This document shows positions 44,616 through 52,342 of a DNA stretch of 64,000 nucleotides, in pieces. The notes under the pieces were generated by a model that was not told where the DNA came from, made no database searches, and worked only from the letters and a program-made list of their open reading frames with translations. Both the position numbers and the translations under genes were made by a program. The stretch lies in contig NZ_GL945017.1 of assembly GCF_000218235.1 (NCBI RefSeq), positions 1,943,775 to 2,007,774 of the forward strand, in the 5' to 3' direction. Each line of letters starts with the position of its first letter. Within the stretch, counting starts at the first letter, position 1. Origin of the DNA: Hallella multisaccharivorax DSM 17128 (GTDB lineage Bacteria > Bacteroidota > Bacteroidia > Bacteroidales > Bacteroidaceae).

Positions 44616-44764
44616 TAGCCGTATGTCGTAAGTTCGTAGTATGACTTGGTACTACAAAAATATATTGTAAATCAATTACTTAACTTAAAACAATATGTAG
44701 TAAGAAGAAAGATGAAAAAGTTTGGAGGGGAAAAACTTCAGAAAAGAGTTTTTCTTTCAACTAC

Positions 44765-44802
44765 CATTCAAATATCATTCAAACACACTATTGTCATTCA
44801 AA
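44765..44802 (+). repeat. Three direct CATTCAAA repeats upstream of the primase gene
   Basis: CATTCAAA occurs at 44765, 44776 and 44795, in an AT-rich gap of 225 bases between VapE and primase genes. The spacing (11 and 19 bases) is roughly one and two helical turns. Copy B has only one related word here, so an iteron-like role is weakly supported. Confidence 0.4.
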
Positions 44803-44840
44803 CAAAAATTATTTAATCAATTCAATTAAAACATATCACA

Positions 44841-45829
44841 ATGAAAGAAGAAGATTTATCACTCATCAAGCGATACTCTATCGTAGAGTATCTTGAAAGG
44901 AAAGGTTTCAAACCTGTACGTAGGACACCTTCCTATGCGCTGTACCGCTCACCACTCAGAGAGGAAACGCATCCGAGTTTCAAGGTGGACACAGAGAAGA
45001 ACCTTTGGATAGATTATGGCGAAGGTAGGGGTGGAAGTATCATCGACCTCTGTATTCGTATGGAGGGCTGCACGCTATCTGAAGCCATCCGCCGTTTGGG
45101 GCAGAACGCTCCCGATGATGGCACATATAGCTCTCTTAATGACTTCGTGTCAAATAATTCCCAGCCTGTGATGGTTGTAAATGGAGCAAGGAGACTGATA
45201 GAAATATCAGACACTCTGCCACCACATTTTCAGGAGTACCTTACAAAGGTGCGTTGCATCAACTTGGAAAAGGCTATGCCTTTCCTCAAATGTATCAGCT
45301 ATGAGGTAAGGGGCAGGCGCTATCAAGCCATTGGCTTTGCCAATCTCTCTGGCGGCTATGAGCTTCGGGACGACAAGACGTTCAAGGGAACGATAGCCCC
45401 GAAGGACATTACTCCGATATTCACGGATAAGATAACGGACAGAATGCAACCAATCTGTGTATTCGAAGGGTTTATGGACTTTTTATCTTTCCTTTCAATG
45501 AAAGAAAAAGTTGTCAACCGCTGCCTTGTGATGAACTCCGTGAGCAACGTGGCAAGGACTATCCGCTATTTGAATGACCGACACCTCACCCATATCCGTG
45601 TGCCTTCCTTGACAATGATGAAGCAGGACGGAGGGCTGTTCAAGATTTCATAAAGGCAGGCTTCCATGTTGAGGACATGAACATACATTTCCAAGACTTC
45701 AAGGATCTCAACGATTTTCATGTCAGCCGTGTCCGTGAGCAGCAGAAACGGAAAGCGCAGGAACAGACACACATATCAATTACAGGACAAAACAAGAAAT
45801 CAAAACAGATTAAACTTAAAATGAAATAG
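44841..45829 (+). pseudogene. Toprim-domain primase-like gene, frameshifted
   Basis: The first frame (44841-45653, 270 residues) has the CHC2-like N-terminal block (SPLREETHPSFKVDTEK, GEGRGGSIIDLCIRMEG) and the first Toprim acid in ICVFEGFMDFLSF. After HIRV at about 45600 the frame shifts. The other frame continues FLDNDEAGRRAVQDFIKAGF and DFKDLNDFHVSRVREQQKRK to a TAG at 45829, exactly as in the intact copy B gene (FLDNDYAGQRAVQEF). One base lost or two gained explains it. The truncated product lacks the Toprim DxD acids, so primase activity should be lost unless the shift is recoded or a read error. Confidence 0.88.
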
Positions 45830-45831
45830 AA

Positions 45832-46266
45832 ATGGAAAAGGAAACTATGATGAGCGACAAAGACCTTTCATGGTTCTTGGGTGTGGAAGATGAAACAGAG
45901 AACGAATCTACTTCACAAGAAGCGACTGCGGTTCCTGAAAGAGAAAGACCAACAAACAAGCAGGACACAGAGAATACCATGCACTCCGAGCCTGCAAGGA
46001 ATGCTGAGAACGTAACCGTTCAGAAACGCATCAGTGCCAAGATGAGAAAGAAAACACTCGAAGCCTACAAGCAAGCCTATCTTGTGCCGACTAAGTTGAA
46101 CAACCGGAAGGCGGTCTATCTGAGTAGGGAAACGCAGGAACGTGCCGACTTCATCGTGCGTAGATTAGGCGACAGAGGCAGCAACCTTTCAAGCTTTGTT
46201 GAGAACATCGTTCGTCAGCATCTGGATGAATATGGAGAAGACATAGAGAAATGGAGAAGGTTATAA
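45832..46266 (+). CDS. DUF3408-family protein of the mobilization module
   Basis: A 144-residue protein with an acidic, disordered first half and the conserved DUF3408 C-terminus: KRISAKMRKKTLEAYKQAYL, AVYLSRETQERADFIVRRLG and NLSSFVENIVRQHLDEYGED. The latter resembles a ribbon-helix-helix DNA-binding fold. Family members are found next to primase and mobilization genes in Bacteroides conjugative and mobilizable elements; the exact role is unknown. It starts 2 bases after the primase gene's restored stop and ends ahead of a terminator. Confidence 0.87.
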   Translation: MEKETMMSDKDLSWFLGVEDETENESTSQEATAVPERERPTNKQDTENTMHSEPARNAENVTVQKRISAKMRKKTLEAYKQAYLVPTKLNNRKAVYLSRETQERADFIVRRLGDRGSNLSSFVENIVRQHLDEYGEDIEKWRRL

Positions 46267-46363
46267 ACCGCAGGAAGGGGGCGAGGGATGAATTTCAAAA
46301 GATTTATTTCCCGCTCTAATCCTACTATCGCATTAAAATATGATGTCATATTCTCGTAAATGA

Positions 46364-46400
46364 GACGTCATATTTGGGCAAATATGACATCATATTTTTA
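46364..46400 (+). terminator. Terminator behind the VapE-primase-DUF3408 genes
   Basis: A 12-bp stem with one mismatch (GACGTCATATTT / AAATATGACATC) and loop near GGGC is followed by ATATTTTTA. A third related word, ATATGATGTCATAT (46338-46351), lies just upstream and could pair with either arm, allowing an alternative fold. Confidence 0.7.
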
Positions 46401-46509
46401 GCAAGCAGACATCTGAATAATGAGAACACCACGAACACAGTTAAACACAGAATGCACGGCATTCACTTTTCGACTGCAAAACGCCTCGTGCGTAAATGGT
46501 CTTATCACT

Positions 46510-46610
46510 GACATTGCAAGACGTCAGTTTGTACCCACAAACTGCTCTTGCTCCCCTTGTCAGACTGTCGGGGAGGTTAGACCGTAATTACTCCGTTCTC
46601 ATCGGTCAGT
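46510..46610 (+). other. Candidate oriT upstream of mobC-relaxase
   Basis: A gene-free segment is strongly conserved with the same place in copy B. It has GACATTGCAAGACGTCAG, a hairpin with an 8-bp stem (CAGTTTGT 46525-46532 / ACAAACTG 46537-46544, loop ACCC), a GCTCCCC...GGGGAG pair, then TTAGACCGTAAT and CTCCGTTCTCATCGGTCAG. A hairpin next to conserved single-copy sequence ahead of MobC and relaxase genes is the usual oriT layout. The nick site cannot be placed by eye. The remainder of the 382-base gap is unremarkable. Confidence 0.6.
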
Positions 46611-46648
46611 GTTCAGAATTTAAGAAACAATGAAAAGAGGACTTTTAT

Positions 46649-47080
46649 ATGAACAGATATAATAAAAAGACTGCCAAATGGCAGCAACAGAATAAGGAAG
46701 AGCAAAAGATGAACAAGACGGAGTTCATCAAGGTAAGATGTACCTTAGAGGAAAAGCAACGTATCAAGTCAAAGGCAGAAAGTACGAGGCGGAAATTCTC
46801 AGACTACTGCCGTGAGATACTCCTAAATGGAGAAGTGGCTACTGTTCCTAAGATGACCGACAATGAAAGGGAAGCTATTGCCATACTCCAGCATACGGGC
46901 AGGTTCTATGGGCAGATTTCCAACCTTATCAAAGTAAAAGACGAGAGGTGGGTACATATTACACAGAACCTTTCCTTATTTGCAAAAGAGGCATTTAAGC
47001 GATTCTACGACCCTCATTTTCGTGTGGACGATGAGATATATAAGGTCTTAAATATGACAAGAGATGATAGGAAAGTGTAA
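46649..47080 (+). CDS. mobC: MobC-like mobilization accessory protein (ribbon-helix-helix)
   Basis: A 143-residue relaxosome accessory protein. After a basic N-terminus it has NKTEFIKVRCTLEEKQRIKS and RKFSDYCREILLNGEV, a ribbon-helix-helix DNA-binding region, then the MobC helical block FYGQISNLIKVKDERW. It should bind near oriT and help the relaxase open the strands. The gene overlaps the relaxase start by 17 bases, a common arrangement in Bacteroides elements. The copy B protein is nearly identical. Confidence 0.88.
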   Translation: MNRYNKKTAKWQQQNKEEQKMNKTEFIKVRCTLEEKQRIKSKAESTRRKFSDYCREILLNGEVATVPKMTDNEREAIAILQHTGRFYGQISNLIKVKDERWVHITQNLSLFAKEAFKRFYDPHFRVDDEIYKVLNMTRDDRKV

Positions 47081-48143
47081 GGCAATAGCGCACGGCAGCA
47101 ATGCGCTGGAGTATATTTTCCGGGAGGGCAAGCTTGGCAATCGGCTTGCCTTTCACAATCTTTGCAGCAGGGAACCGAAGGCTATCTACGAGGAAATGAA
47201 AGTGGTCAGCGATTACAACACACGATGCAGAAACAAGTTCCTCCGCATCGAAATCGGTATAGCACCACAGGATGAGGAAAAGCTGTCCGTTTCTGGACTC
47301 ATGCGGATAGCCCATCTGTTTGCCAACCAAATGGGACTTAACAACCACCAATGGGTAGCAGTAACGCATAAAGATACCGACAACAGGCATATTCATATCA
47401 TTGCCAACCGCATCAGTCTGTACGGAGAGGTCTACGATACAACCTTCGTGAGCAACAGGGCAGCAAGAGTGGCGGAGGAAATCAGCCGCTCGAAAGGCTT
47501 GACTATCGCAAAGGAGGTCAGGGCGGAAAGGAAGCATCAGAAAGCAAAAGCCAATCCTACGAGAGAACAGACCAAGCAACAAATACAGAAGATTTGCTAT
47601 GCCCTACTTGAAAAATACAAAGGCACAGGCATCACGGGACACTCCATGTTCCTCTACGACCTTAACAAGAGTGGTGTAACCATCGAACGCTTGAAGAACA
47701 AGCAGGGCAAAGTATATGGTTTGAAGTTCTCCCACTGTGGCCAGACATTCAAAGCTTCTGAAATCGGCAGAGAGTTCGGATACCGTTCCTTGCAGAAGAA
47801 CTTTGAGATAGCCAATAAAGCCGAAACAAAGGAGACGATAACAAAAGCTCACACAATAGCAGATAAGACTACAAAGAATAAAGTTCAATCAGACACAGGC
47901 TATCAACTTGTTCCTCCCAGTCGTTCATACATACCGCCTACAAAAGCAAACGAAAGTTCATCTATTGCACAAGCCGTAGGAAATGTAGCAAGCACCGCCT
48001 TGAATGCAGCCGAAGAAATGATTTCGGGGGCAGGTGGACTTATCAATCCACAGACACACGGTGATGATTATGCCGAGATGGCATGGCAACATAAACTTAG
48101 GAACCAAATCAAGAAAAAGAAGAAGCGAGGGAGAAGTATATAA
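47064..48143 (+). CDS. Relaxase/mobilization nuclease (MobP type)
   Basis: A 359-residue relaxase that nicks oriT and pilots the single strand into a recipient. The metal-binding motif is HKDTDNRHIHIIANRI (H-x-D then H-x-H). The N-terminal MIGKCKAIAHGSNALEYIF is typical of Bacteroides relaxases; a catalytic tyrosine is plausibly Tyr17. The C-terminus is basic (KKKKKRGRSI). By eye it differs from copy B at about 27 of 359 positions, with the last 130 residues especially conserved. No coupling protein or T4SS gene lies in the element. Confidence 0.93.
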   Translation: MIGKCKAIAHGSNALEYIFREGKLGNRLAFHNLCSREPKAIYEEMKVVSDYNTRCRNKFLRIEIGIAPQDEEKLSVSGLMRIAHLFANQMGLNNHQWVAVTHKDTDNRHIHIIANRISLYGEVYDTTFVSNRAARVAEEISRSKGLTIAKEVRAERKHQKAKANPTREQTKQQIQKICYALLEKYKGTGITGHSMFLYDLNKSGVTIERLKNKQGKVYGLKFSHCGQTFKASEIGREFGYRSLQKNFEIANKAETKETITKAHTIADKTTKNKVQSDTGYQLVPPSRSYIPPTKANESSSIAQAVGNVASTALNAAEEMISGAGGLINPQTHGDDYAEMAWQHKLRNQIKKKKKRGRSI

Positions 48144-48211
48144 CAGCTCCTATCTATTTCCAATCGCTCAAAAACTCAATGATGAAGTAAAAGAGCGAAA
48201 TTCTTATCAAA

Positions 48212-48265
48212 AACGCTTGTTATTCAAAGCAAATGATTATCTTTGCAAACAGAATAACAAGCGTT
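48212..48265. terminator. Conserved hairpin behind the relaxase gene (copy A)
   Basis: A perfect 14-bp stem (AACGCTTGTTATTC / GAATAACAAGCGTT) with a 26-base spacer that itself holds GCAAA/TTTGC. It lies 68 bases after the relaxase stop and recurs in copy B. TATCTTTG within the loop also fits a -7 element, so a promoter is not excluded. Confidence 0.65.
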
Positions 48266-48317
48266 CTTTGTTGATGTAGAAACATGCGATTAATAGCACT
48301 TCGCTCGTTTCCAAATC

Positions 48318-48391
48318 GTTACCTGTTTAGTTTGTATCACAAGGTAACTTCTTCTTTATCAATTAGATACATTTTAAGAATTATCTTTAAT
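48318..48391. other. Right-end recombination region of element A
   Basis: GTTACC (48318-48323) and GGTAAC (48343-48348) repeat the word found at the left end. CTTCTTCTTTATCAATTAG (48348-48366) is the inverted partner of 32929-32947. After ATCTT the sequence leads to TGTAAAGGAAATACG, a half unit of the 22-bp repeat. Copy B has the same order, with four unrelated bases between ATCTT and TGTAAAGG. Confidence 0.6.
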
Positions 48392-48439
48392 TGTAAAGGA
48401 AATACGTACCTGAAATAAGGGAGTTACCCCTTCTGCTCA

Positions 48440-50689
48440 TCAAGCGTCCGGGAGGCGCTTGATCGACTCTTTCTCTCCCACTACCCATATGATGTCGCCA
48501 GCGGCAAAGCGGCGGTTAGGATTTATTCGGGTCAGGCTGTCCTGCCCTTCTTCCACGCCGACTACCATGCAATTGTACCGCTCACGAATGCCACTCTCAC
48601 GTAGCGTCAGGCCTATTAACGGGCTGTCCTTGCCGAGCCGTACCTTCTGAAGCTTCATTTCCCGTTCCTCAATATTCGGATCTTCCGGCACGATATTGAT
48701 TCTGGCAGCCCGGGCAAACGCCTGCAACTGCTCATCATTGCCGATGACCTGTAAGCGGTCGTCAGGGAAAAGGATACAGTCGCCCCCCGGAATATTAAGC
48801 CGTTGATGACCGCGCAGGATACTGCTGACATAAACGCCATAGTGCGTGCTCAGCTGCAACTCACCCAGTGACTTGCCTGCCCATGCGGAGTCTTCGGGGA
48901 TATCGACGTCGGAAATATGTATGTCGCGGTCAATGAGTGTGTTTGCAAAGAGTGGCTGGCGGTGGCCCTCGACACGCGCCATGATGTCGCGGGAATTGAG
49001 ATTGTTGATGAAACGGCGCTCCATGCCGATGGACTGCTTCTTCAATCGGCGCGAGAGCACCATGAGTACAATGAGCACTACGGCAAGGGTGATGACGACA
49101 GCGTTGGCAAAACGCGCCAGATAGTTACAGACATAAAAGAGGATGGCAGCGGCAATGGCGCCCCTGACAAGCACGGTGAAAATGAGCGGCAGACGGTTGA
49201 GGCGGCTCTCCGTCCACAGCTCCTTAAACTCCTCGCTGCGGTTGTTCTTCATCACCAAAGCACGCATAAACGGCGAAATGAAAATCAGCGTGGCCAGGCC
49301 CGTAGCCCCATTGGCCCACCAATGGGGCAGAATATGGCGGAAAAACTGGAGCACGAAGGTGAGCATGATAGCCGTTACGGCAATGCAGAGCACCGTATAG
49401 ATAAGCGTATTGATGCCCATCTTGCGCAACAGACGGTGCCAGGTGGTCTGCTCGCGGGTTGTAGCTTGATGAACCGCACCCATGTGGTCGAGGCGGCGGG
49501 CCCAGCGACGCGGCAGCAACCGTATCAGACCGTTGTAGGCCGGCACCGCCGAACGGATCATATAAGGAGTGATGAATGTGGTGACAACACTCACTGTCAC
49601 AATGACCGGATAGATGAAACTGCTGATGACATTGAGCGACAAGCCCAGGGAAGCGATGATAAACGCGAACTCACCAACCTGCGCCATGGAGAAACCGCAG
49701 CGCATGGACGTCTTGAGCGGCTGACCTGACAACATATAACTGAATGTGCCGAAGACAGCCTGCCCCACCATGATGGCAAGCACAAGCACGACGATAGGCA
49801 ATGCATAGCTAACCAGCACTTTCGGATCAACCAGCATACCCACGGAAATGAAGAAGATAGCACCAAAGAGATTCTTCACCGGAGCTACCACCTTCTCTAT
49901 CCGCTCCACCTCAATGGTCTCGGCAAGTATACTGCCCATGACAAACGCGCCGAAAGCCGAGGAGAAGCCCACCGCCGTGCTGATCCACGCCATGGCACAA
50001 CAGAGGCCGAGGGCAACGATGACAAGTGTCTCGTCGGTCATCAGACGGCGCGTGACCCGAAGAAACGAAGGGATGACATAGAGCCCCACAAGAAACCAGA
50101 GAATGAGGAAAAAACCTATCTTCAGCAGCGAGCCAAGCATCTGAGCACCGTCGGGACTGTTGCCCGAGGCGATGGTCGACAGCATGACCATCATCACAAT
50201 GGCGAGAATATCCTCAAGAATGAGCACGCTCATCACCAGTTTGGCAAACGACTGCTGCGAGAGTCCCAAGTCGTCGTAGGCCTTATAGATAATCGTCGTC
50301 GACGACATGGCGAGCATTCCGCCTAAGAAAATGCAGTCCATGTGTGACCAGCCGAATAAGTGCCCCACCAGTATTCCGATCATCGACATAAAGAAGATAG
50401 TGCTCACGGCGGCAATGACCGGTGCAAGCCCCATCTTCAGTATCTTCTTGAACGAGAAGTCGAGGCCGAGGGAAAACAGCAGGAACATCACGCCTATATC
50501 GGCCCATGTTTGGATGTCATCTTTGTCGACGACCAACATGGTCAGGGGCAAATGCGGCGAGACAATGAAGCCTGCGACGATATATCCAAGCACTAAAGGC
50601 TGCCGGAGCCGCTTGAAAATGAGCGTCACGATGCCGGCCACAATGAGGATGAGTGCCAAGTCTTTTACGAAAGCGGGGAGTTCTGCCAT
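48440..50689 (-). CDS. Monovalent cation:proton antiporter (CPA2/KefB-type) with two TrkA-C domains
   Basis: A 749-residue inner-membrane exchanger. The CPA2 transport domain (about residues 1-390) has some 12-13 helices with KRLRQPLVLGYIVAGFIVSP, SLGLDFSFKKI and VLILEDILAIVMMVML, where the conserved acid sits. It is followed by a second cluster of about four helices. Two TrkA-C regulatory domains close the protein (about 580-665 and 670-749; SAWAGKSLGELQLSTHYGV and SPLIGLTLRESGIRERYN). The nucleotide-binding TrkA-N (RCK) domain of KefB is absent. K+ or Na+ specificity cannot be told. An 8-bp inverted repeat overlaps the stop codon. Confidence 0.92.
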   Translation of the reverse strand: MAELPAFVKDLALILIVAGIVTLIFKRLRQPLVLGYIVAGFIVSPHLPLTMLVVDKDDIQTWADIGVMFLLFSLGLDFSFKKILKMGLAPVIAAVSTIFFMSMIGILVGHLFGWSHMDCIFLGGMLAMSSTTIIYKAYDDLGLSQQSFAKLVMSVLILEDILAIVMMVMLSTIASGNSPDGAQMLGSLLKIGFFLILWFLVGLYVIPSFLRVTRRLMTDETLVIVALGLCCAMAWISTAVGFSSAFGAFVMGSILAETIEVERIEKVVAPVKNLFGAIFFISVGMLVDPKVLVSYALPIVVLVLAIMVGQAVFGTFSYMLSGQPLKTSMRCGFSMAQVGEFAFIIASLGLSLNVISSFIYPVIVTVSVVTTFITPYMIRSAVPAYNGLIRLLPRRWARRLDHMGAVHQATTREQTTWHRLLRKMGINTLIYTVLCIAVTAIMLTFVLQFFRHILPHWWANGATGLATLIFISPFMRALVMKNNRSEEFKELWTESRLNRLPLIFTVLVRGAIAAAILFYVCNYLARFANAVVITLAVVLIVLMVLSRRLKKQSIGMERRFINNLNSRDIMARVEGHRQPLFANTLIDRDIHISDVDIPEDSAWAGKSLGELQLSTHYGVYVSSILRGHQRLNIPGGDCILFPDDRLQVIGNDEQLQAFARAARINIVPEDPNIEEREMKLQKVRLGKDSPLIGLTLRESGIRERYNCMVVGVEEGQDSLTRINPNRRFAAGDIIWVVGEKESIKRLPDA

Positions 50690-50751
50690 GAACTATTCTG
50701 TTATCTTACAATCATTTTACATTAAATGTCAGTTACGTTTTCCACACTTCT

Positions 50752-51201
50752 TCAGAACTTCCGGAAGTAAAGTCTTAGGCGGTGCGAGCGGAGAACCATC
50801 CGCGAGCCACTTAAGGTTTCTTTCTCATAGCGGACTTCTAAATCCTCGATTCCATAGTCCTTTAATAGCGAGGAGTCCTTAACAGGCTTGTTTCCTCCCA
50901 CACCATTCCCTTCCTCATGACCATCATTGGTATAGGGTGAATAGATGATAAGACTGTCGCCAGTTTGATGGAAACGATAGAGGAAAGGTGCCGATCCACC
51001 TTGTAAAGCCATCAGTCTGACCTCGAAAGACCAAAAGAGTTTCGCATTGGACAAGTCGCGATGCCCACCCGTAAGGAGAGTATCGACCCGTTCCAAGTGC
51101 CAGAAACCATCAAGTTTGCCATTGTCAACCGTCTCCAAATCACAAGAAGAAAAGGCGGAAACCAACATTACCGTTAGGAATACATATAATATCTTTTTCA
51201 T
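50752..51201 (-). CDS. Small lipocalin-like lipoprotein, hypothetical
   Basis: A 149-residue protein with a signal and lipobox (VSAFSSCDLE). After NGKLDGFWHLERVDTL it shows alternating strands with aromatic residues (KLFWSFEVRLMAL, DSLIIYSPYT, DLEVRYEKETLSGS), like lipocalin-type DUFs of Bacteroidetes. The ATG at 51201 gives the standard signal; one at 51210 adds three residues. It starts 12 bases after the PrsW-like gene stop, so it is its operon partner. The role is unknown. Confidence 0.75.
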   Translation of the reverse strand: MKKILYVFLTVMLVSAFSSCDLETVDNGKLDGFWHLERVDTLLTGGHRDLSNAKLFWSFEVRLMALQGGSAPFLYRFHQTGDSLIIYSPYTNDGHEEGNGVGGNKPVKDSSLLKDYGIEDLEVRYEKETLSGSRMVLRSHRLRLYFRKF

Positions 51202-51212
51202 TACTTCCATTG

Positions 51213-52244
51213 TTATTCGTTGGTCCGAAGTCTCTCCCTCAACTGCCCACTGCGCCGCATGTAAGCCATCAACAGTAACACACTTGAAAGTGCTATAAAC
51301 AGCGAGACAATGTAGGCCACGCCCGCAAAGGAGTCGTAAAAGCCGTGCAGCGTAGCGGGAACAATGAGAGCCAGGAACCACAAGGCATGACGATAGCGCG
51401 GGTAAAGCCCTGCCATGCCAAGGAAATAGCCTGCGATGCCACACCAAATGGCGTGAATGAACGGCAGAGAGGTAAGACGTGCGATGTTTAAAAGGAACGC
51501 TGTCGTATAGTCAGCATGGATATTGATGGTCGTCTGATACTGTACGCCCTCGAAAACTCCGAAAGCGATGCCAGCGATAAGACCGTAATAGACCATCGTC
51601 TGCGGCAACATCGGCTCCCGACTACGATGCTGAAGGATGATGAGCGGCACCATCTTGGTGAACTCCTCCGTCAGACCAACTCCAAGTATATAGCCGATGA
51701 TACTCACCGGAAAGGAAGCCTCGGTAAAAAGATTAAAGAAGTTGAGGTTATGAAGGACACCGAAAATAAGGAAGACGCCAGCCTGTGTGAGGAAGAAAGT
51801 CCACACAGTGGTCTTGGTGTTCACCTGTCTCGTGGGAAAAAGCCAAGCGAAGAACAATCCCCAGATTGTGGCAAAATAAAGTGAGACAACATAGAAAACA
51901 AGCAGTCCGCCGATGGGCAGAAGCATGATGACCGACAGCGACAGCCCAACAATGGCAAGCACCAACAGGCGCTTGTCCTCAAAGAGTGAGTGGTGCTCCA
52001 TGTCCTCATGCGGGAAGATAAAATCACGCCCCACATGAGACAGCTGCCTCATGAGTGAGCCGTTGTTCTTTACACTGGGACGGATTCCCTTGCGAAGCAG
52101 CATTTCCTTAACTGTGCCCGACTCGCCTGTAGCCGCATCACGGGCCCTGTCGTTGAGCAATAGGCGGCCATCCTCCACGAATGCGGCTACCGTTGCCTCA
52201 TCATAGGGACCATAATCTCGTGAGTTTCTTGTAATGATCAGCAT
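51213..52244 (-). CDS. PrsW-family intramembrane metalloprotease with N-terminal GYF_2-like domain
   Basis: A 343-residue membrane protein. The first 55 residues (RDYGPYDEATVAAFVEDGRL, then a Thr/Val-rich end) look like the GYF_2 domain often placed at the N-terminus of Bacteroidetes membrane proteins. About eight helices follow with PrsW motifs: GLTEEFTKM (E-E-x-x-K), FGVFEGVQY, PFIHAIWCG and TLHGFYDSF, which supply the glutamates and histidines of the active site. PrsW of B. subtilis cleaves an anti-sigma factor; the substrate here is unknown. I use the ATG at 52244; a TAACTTTG -7 element (52275-52268) precedes it closely. Confidence 0.88.
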   Translation of the reverse strand: MLIITRNSRDYGPYDEATVAAFVEDGRLLLNDRARDAATGESGTVKEMLLRKGIRPSVKNNGSLMRQLSHVGRDFIFPHEDMEHHSLFEDKRLLVLAIVGLSLSVIMLLPIGGLLVFYVVSLYFATIWGLFFAWLFPTRQVNTKTTVWTFFLTQAGVFLIFGVLHNLNFFNLFTEASFPVSIIGYILGVGLTEEFTKMVPLIILQHRSREPMLPQTMVYYGLIAGIAFGVFEGVQYQTTINIHADYTTAFLLNIARLTSLPFIHAIWCGIAGYFLGMAGLYPRYRHALWFLALIVPATLHGFYDSFAGVAYIVSLFIALSSVLLLMAYMRRSGQLRERLRTNE

Positions 52245-52342
52245 TGGGATACAAAGATATTGTACTGCAAAGTTACCGTATAAATGATGGAAACGCAATG
52301 GATTCGCATAAAAAAATAGTTAATGATACCCTGTGTCCGCCT

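Larger units (their letters stand above)
32889..48391 (+). mobile_element. Integrative mobilizable element, copy A
   Basis: About 15.5 kb runs from two integrases at the left to a relaxase at the right. It carries recombination (two tyrosine recombinases), cargo (sigma/barrel, radical SAM, Gfo/Idh, lipoproteins), regulation (two HTH), replication-like (VapE, primase) and mobilization (DUF3408, oriT candidate, MobC, relaxase) genes. There are no T4SS genes, so it needs a helper to transfer. Boundaries are inferred: TGTAA stands at both edges (32884-32888 and 48392-48396), inside 22-bp repeat sequence. An imperfect inverted repeat (17 of 19 bases) marks the ends (32929-32947 and 48348-48366). 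Confidence 0.8.

Noticed and set aside
46338..46391. ATATGATGTCATAT-type repeats as oriT
   Set aside because: They form a stem followed by a T-run right after DUF3408, and copy B has an unrelated terminator at the same place, so termination explains them better.
48034..48279. 81-residue frame overlapping the end of the relaxase gene, also present in copy B at 59408-59653
   Set aside because: Most of it lies in another frame of the relaxase and in the conserved terminator hairpin. Its similarity between copies follows from DNA identity, and it has no ribosome site or family features.
49143..49729. Long frames on the plus strand opposite the antiporter gene
   Set aside because: They are low-complexity shadows of the membrane-protein gene, with no motif or ribosome site.
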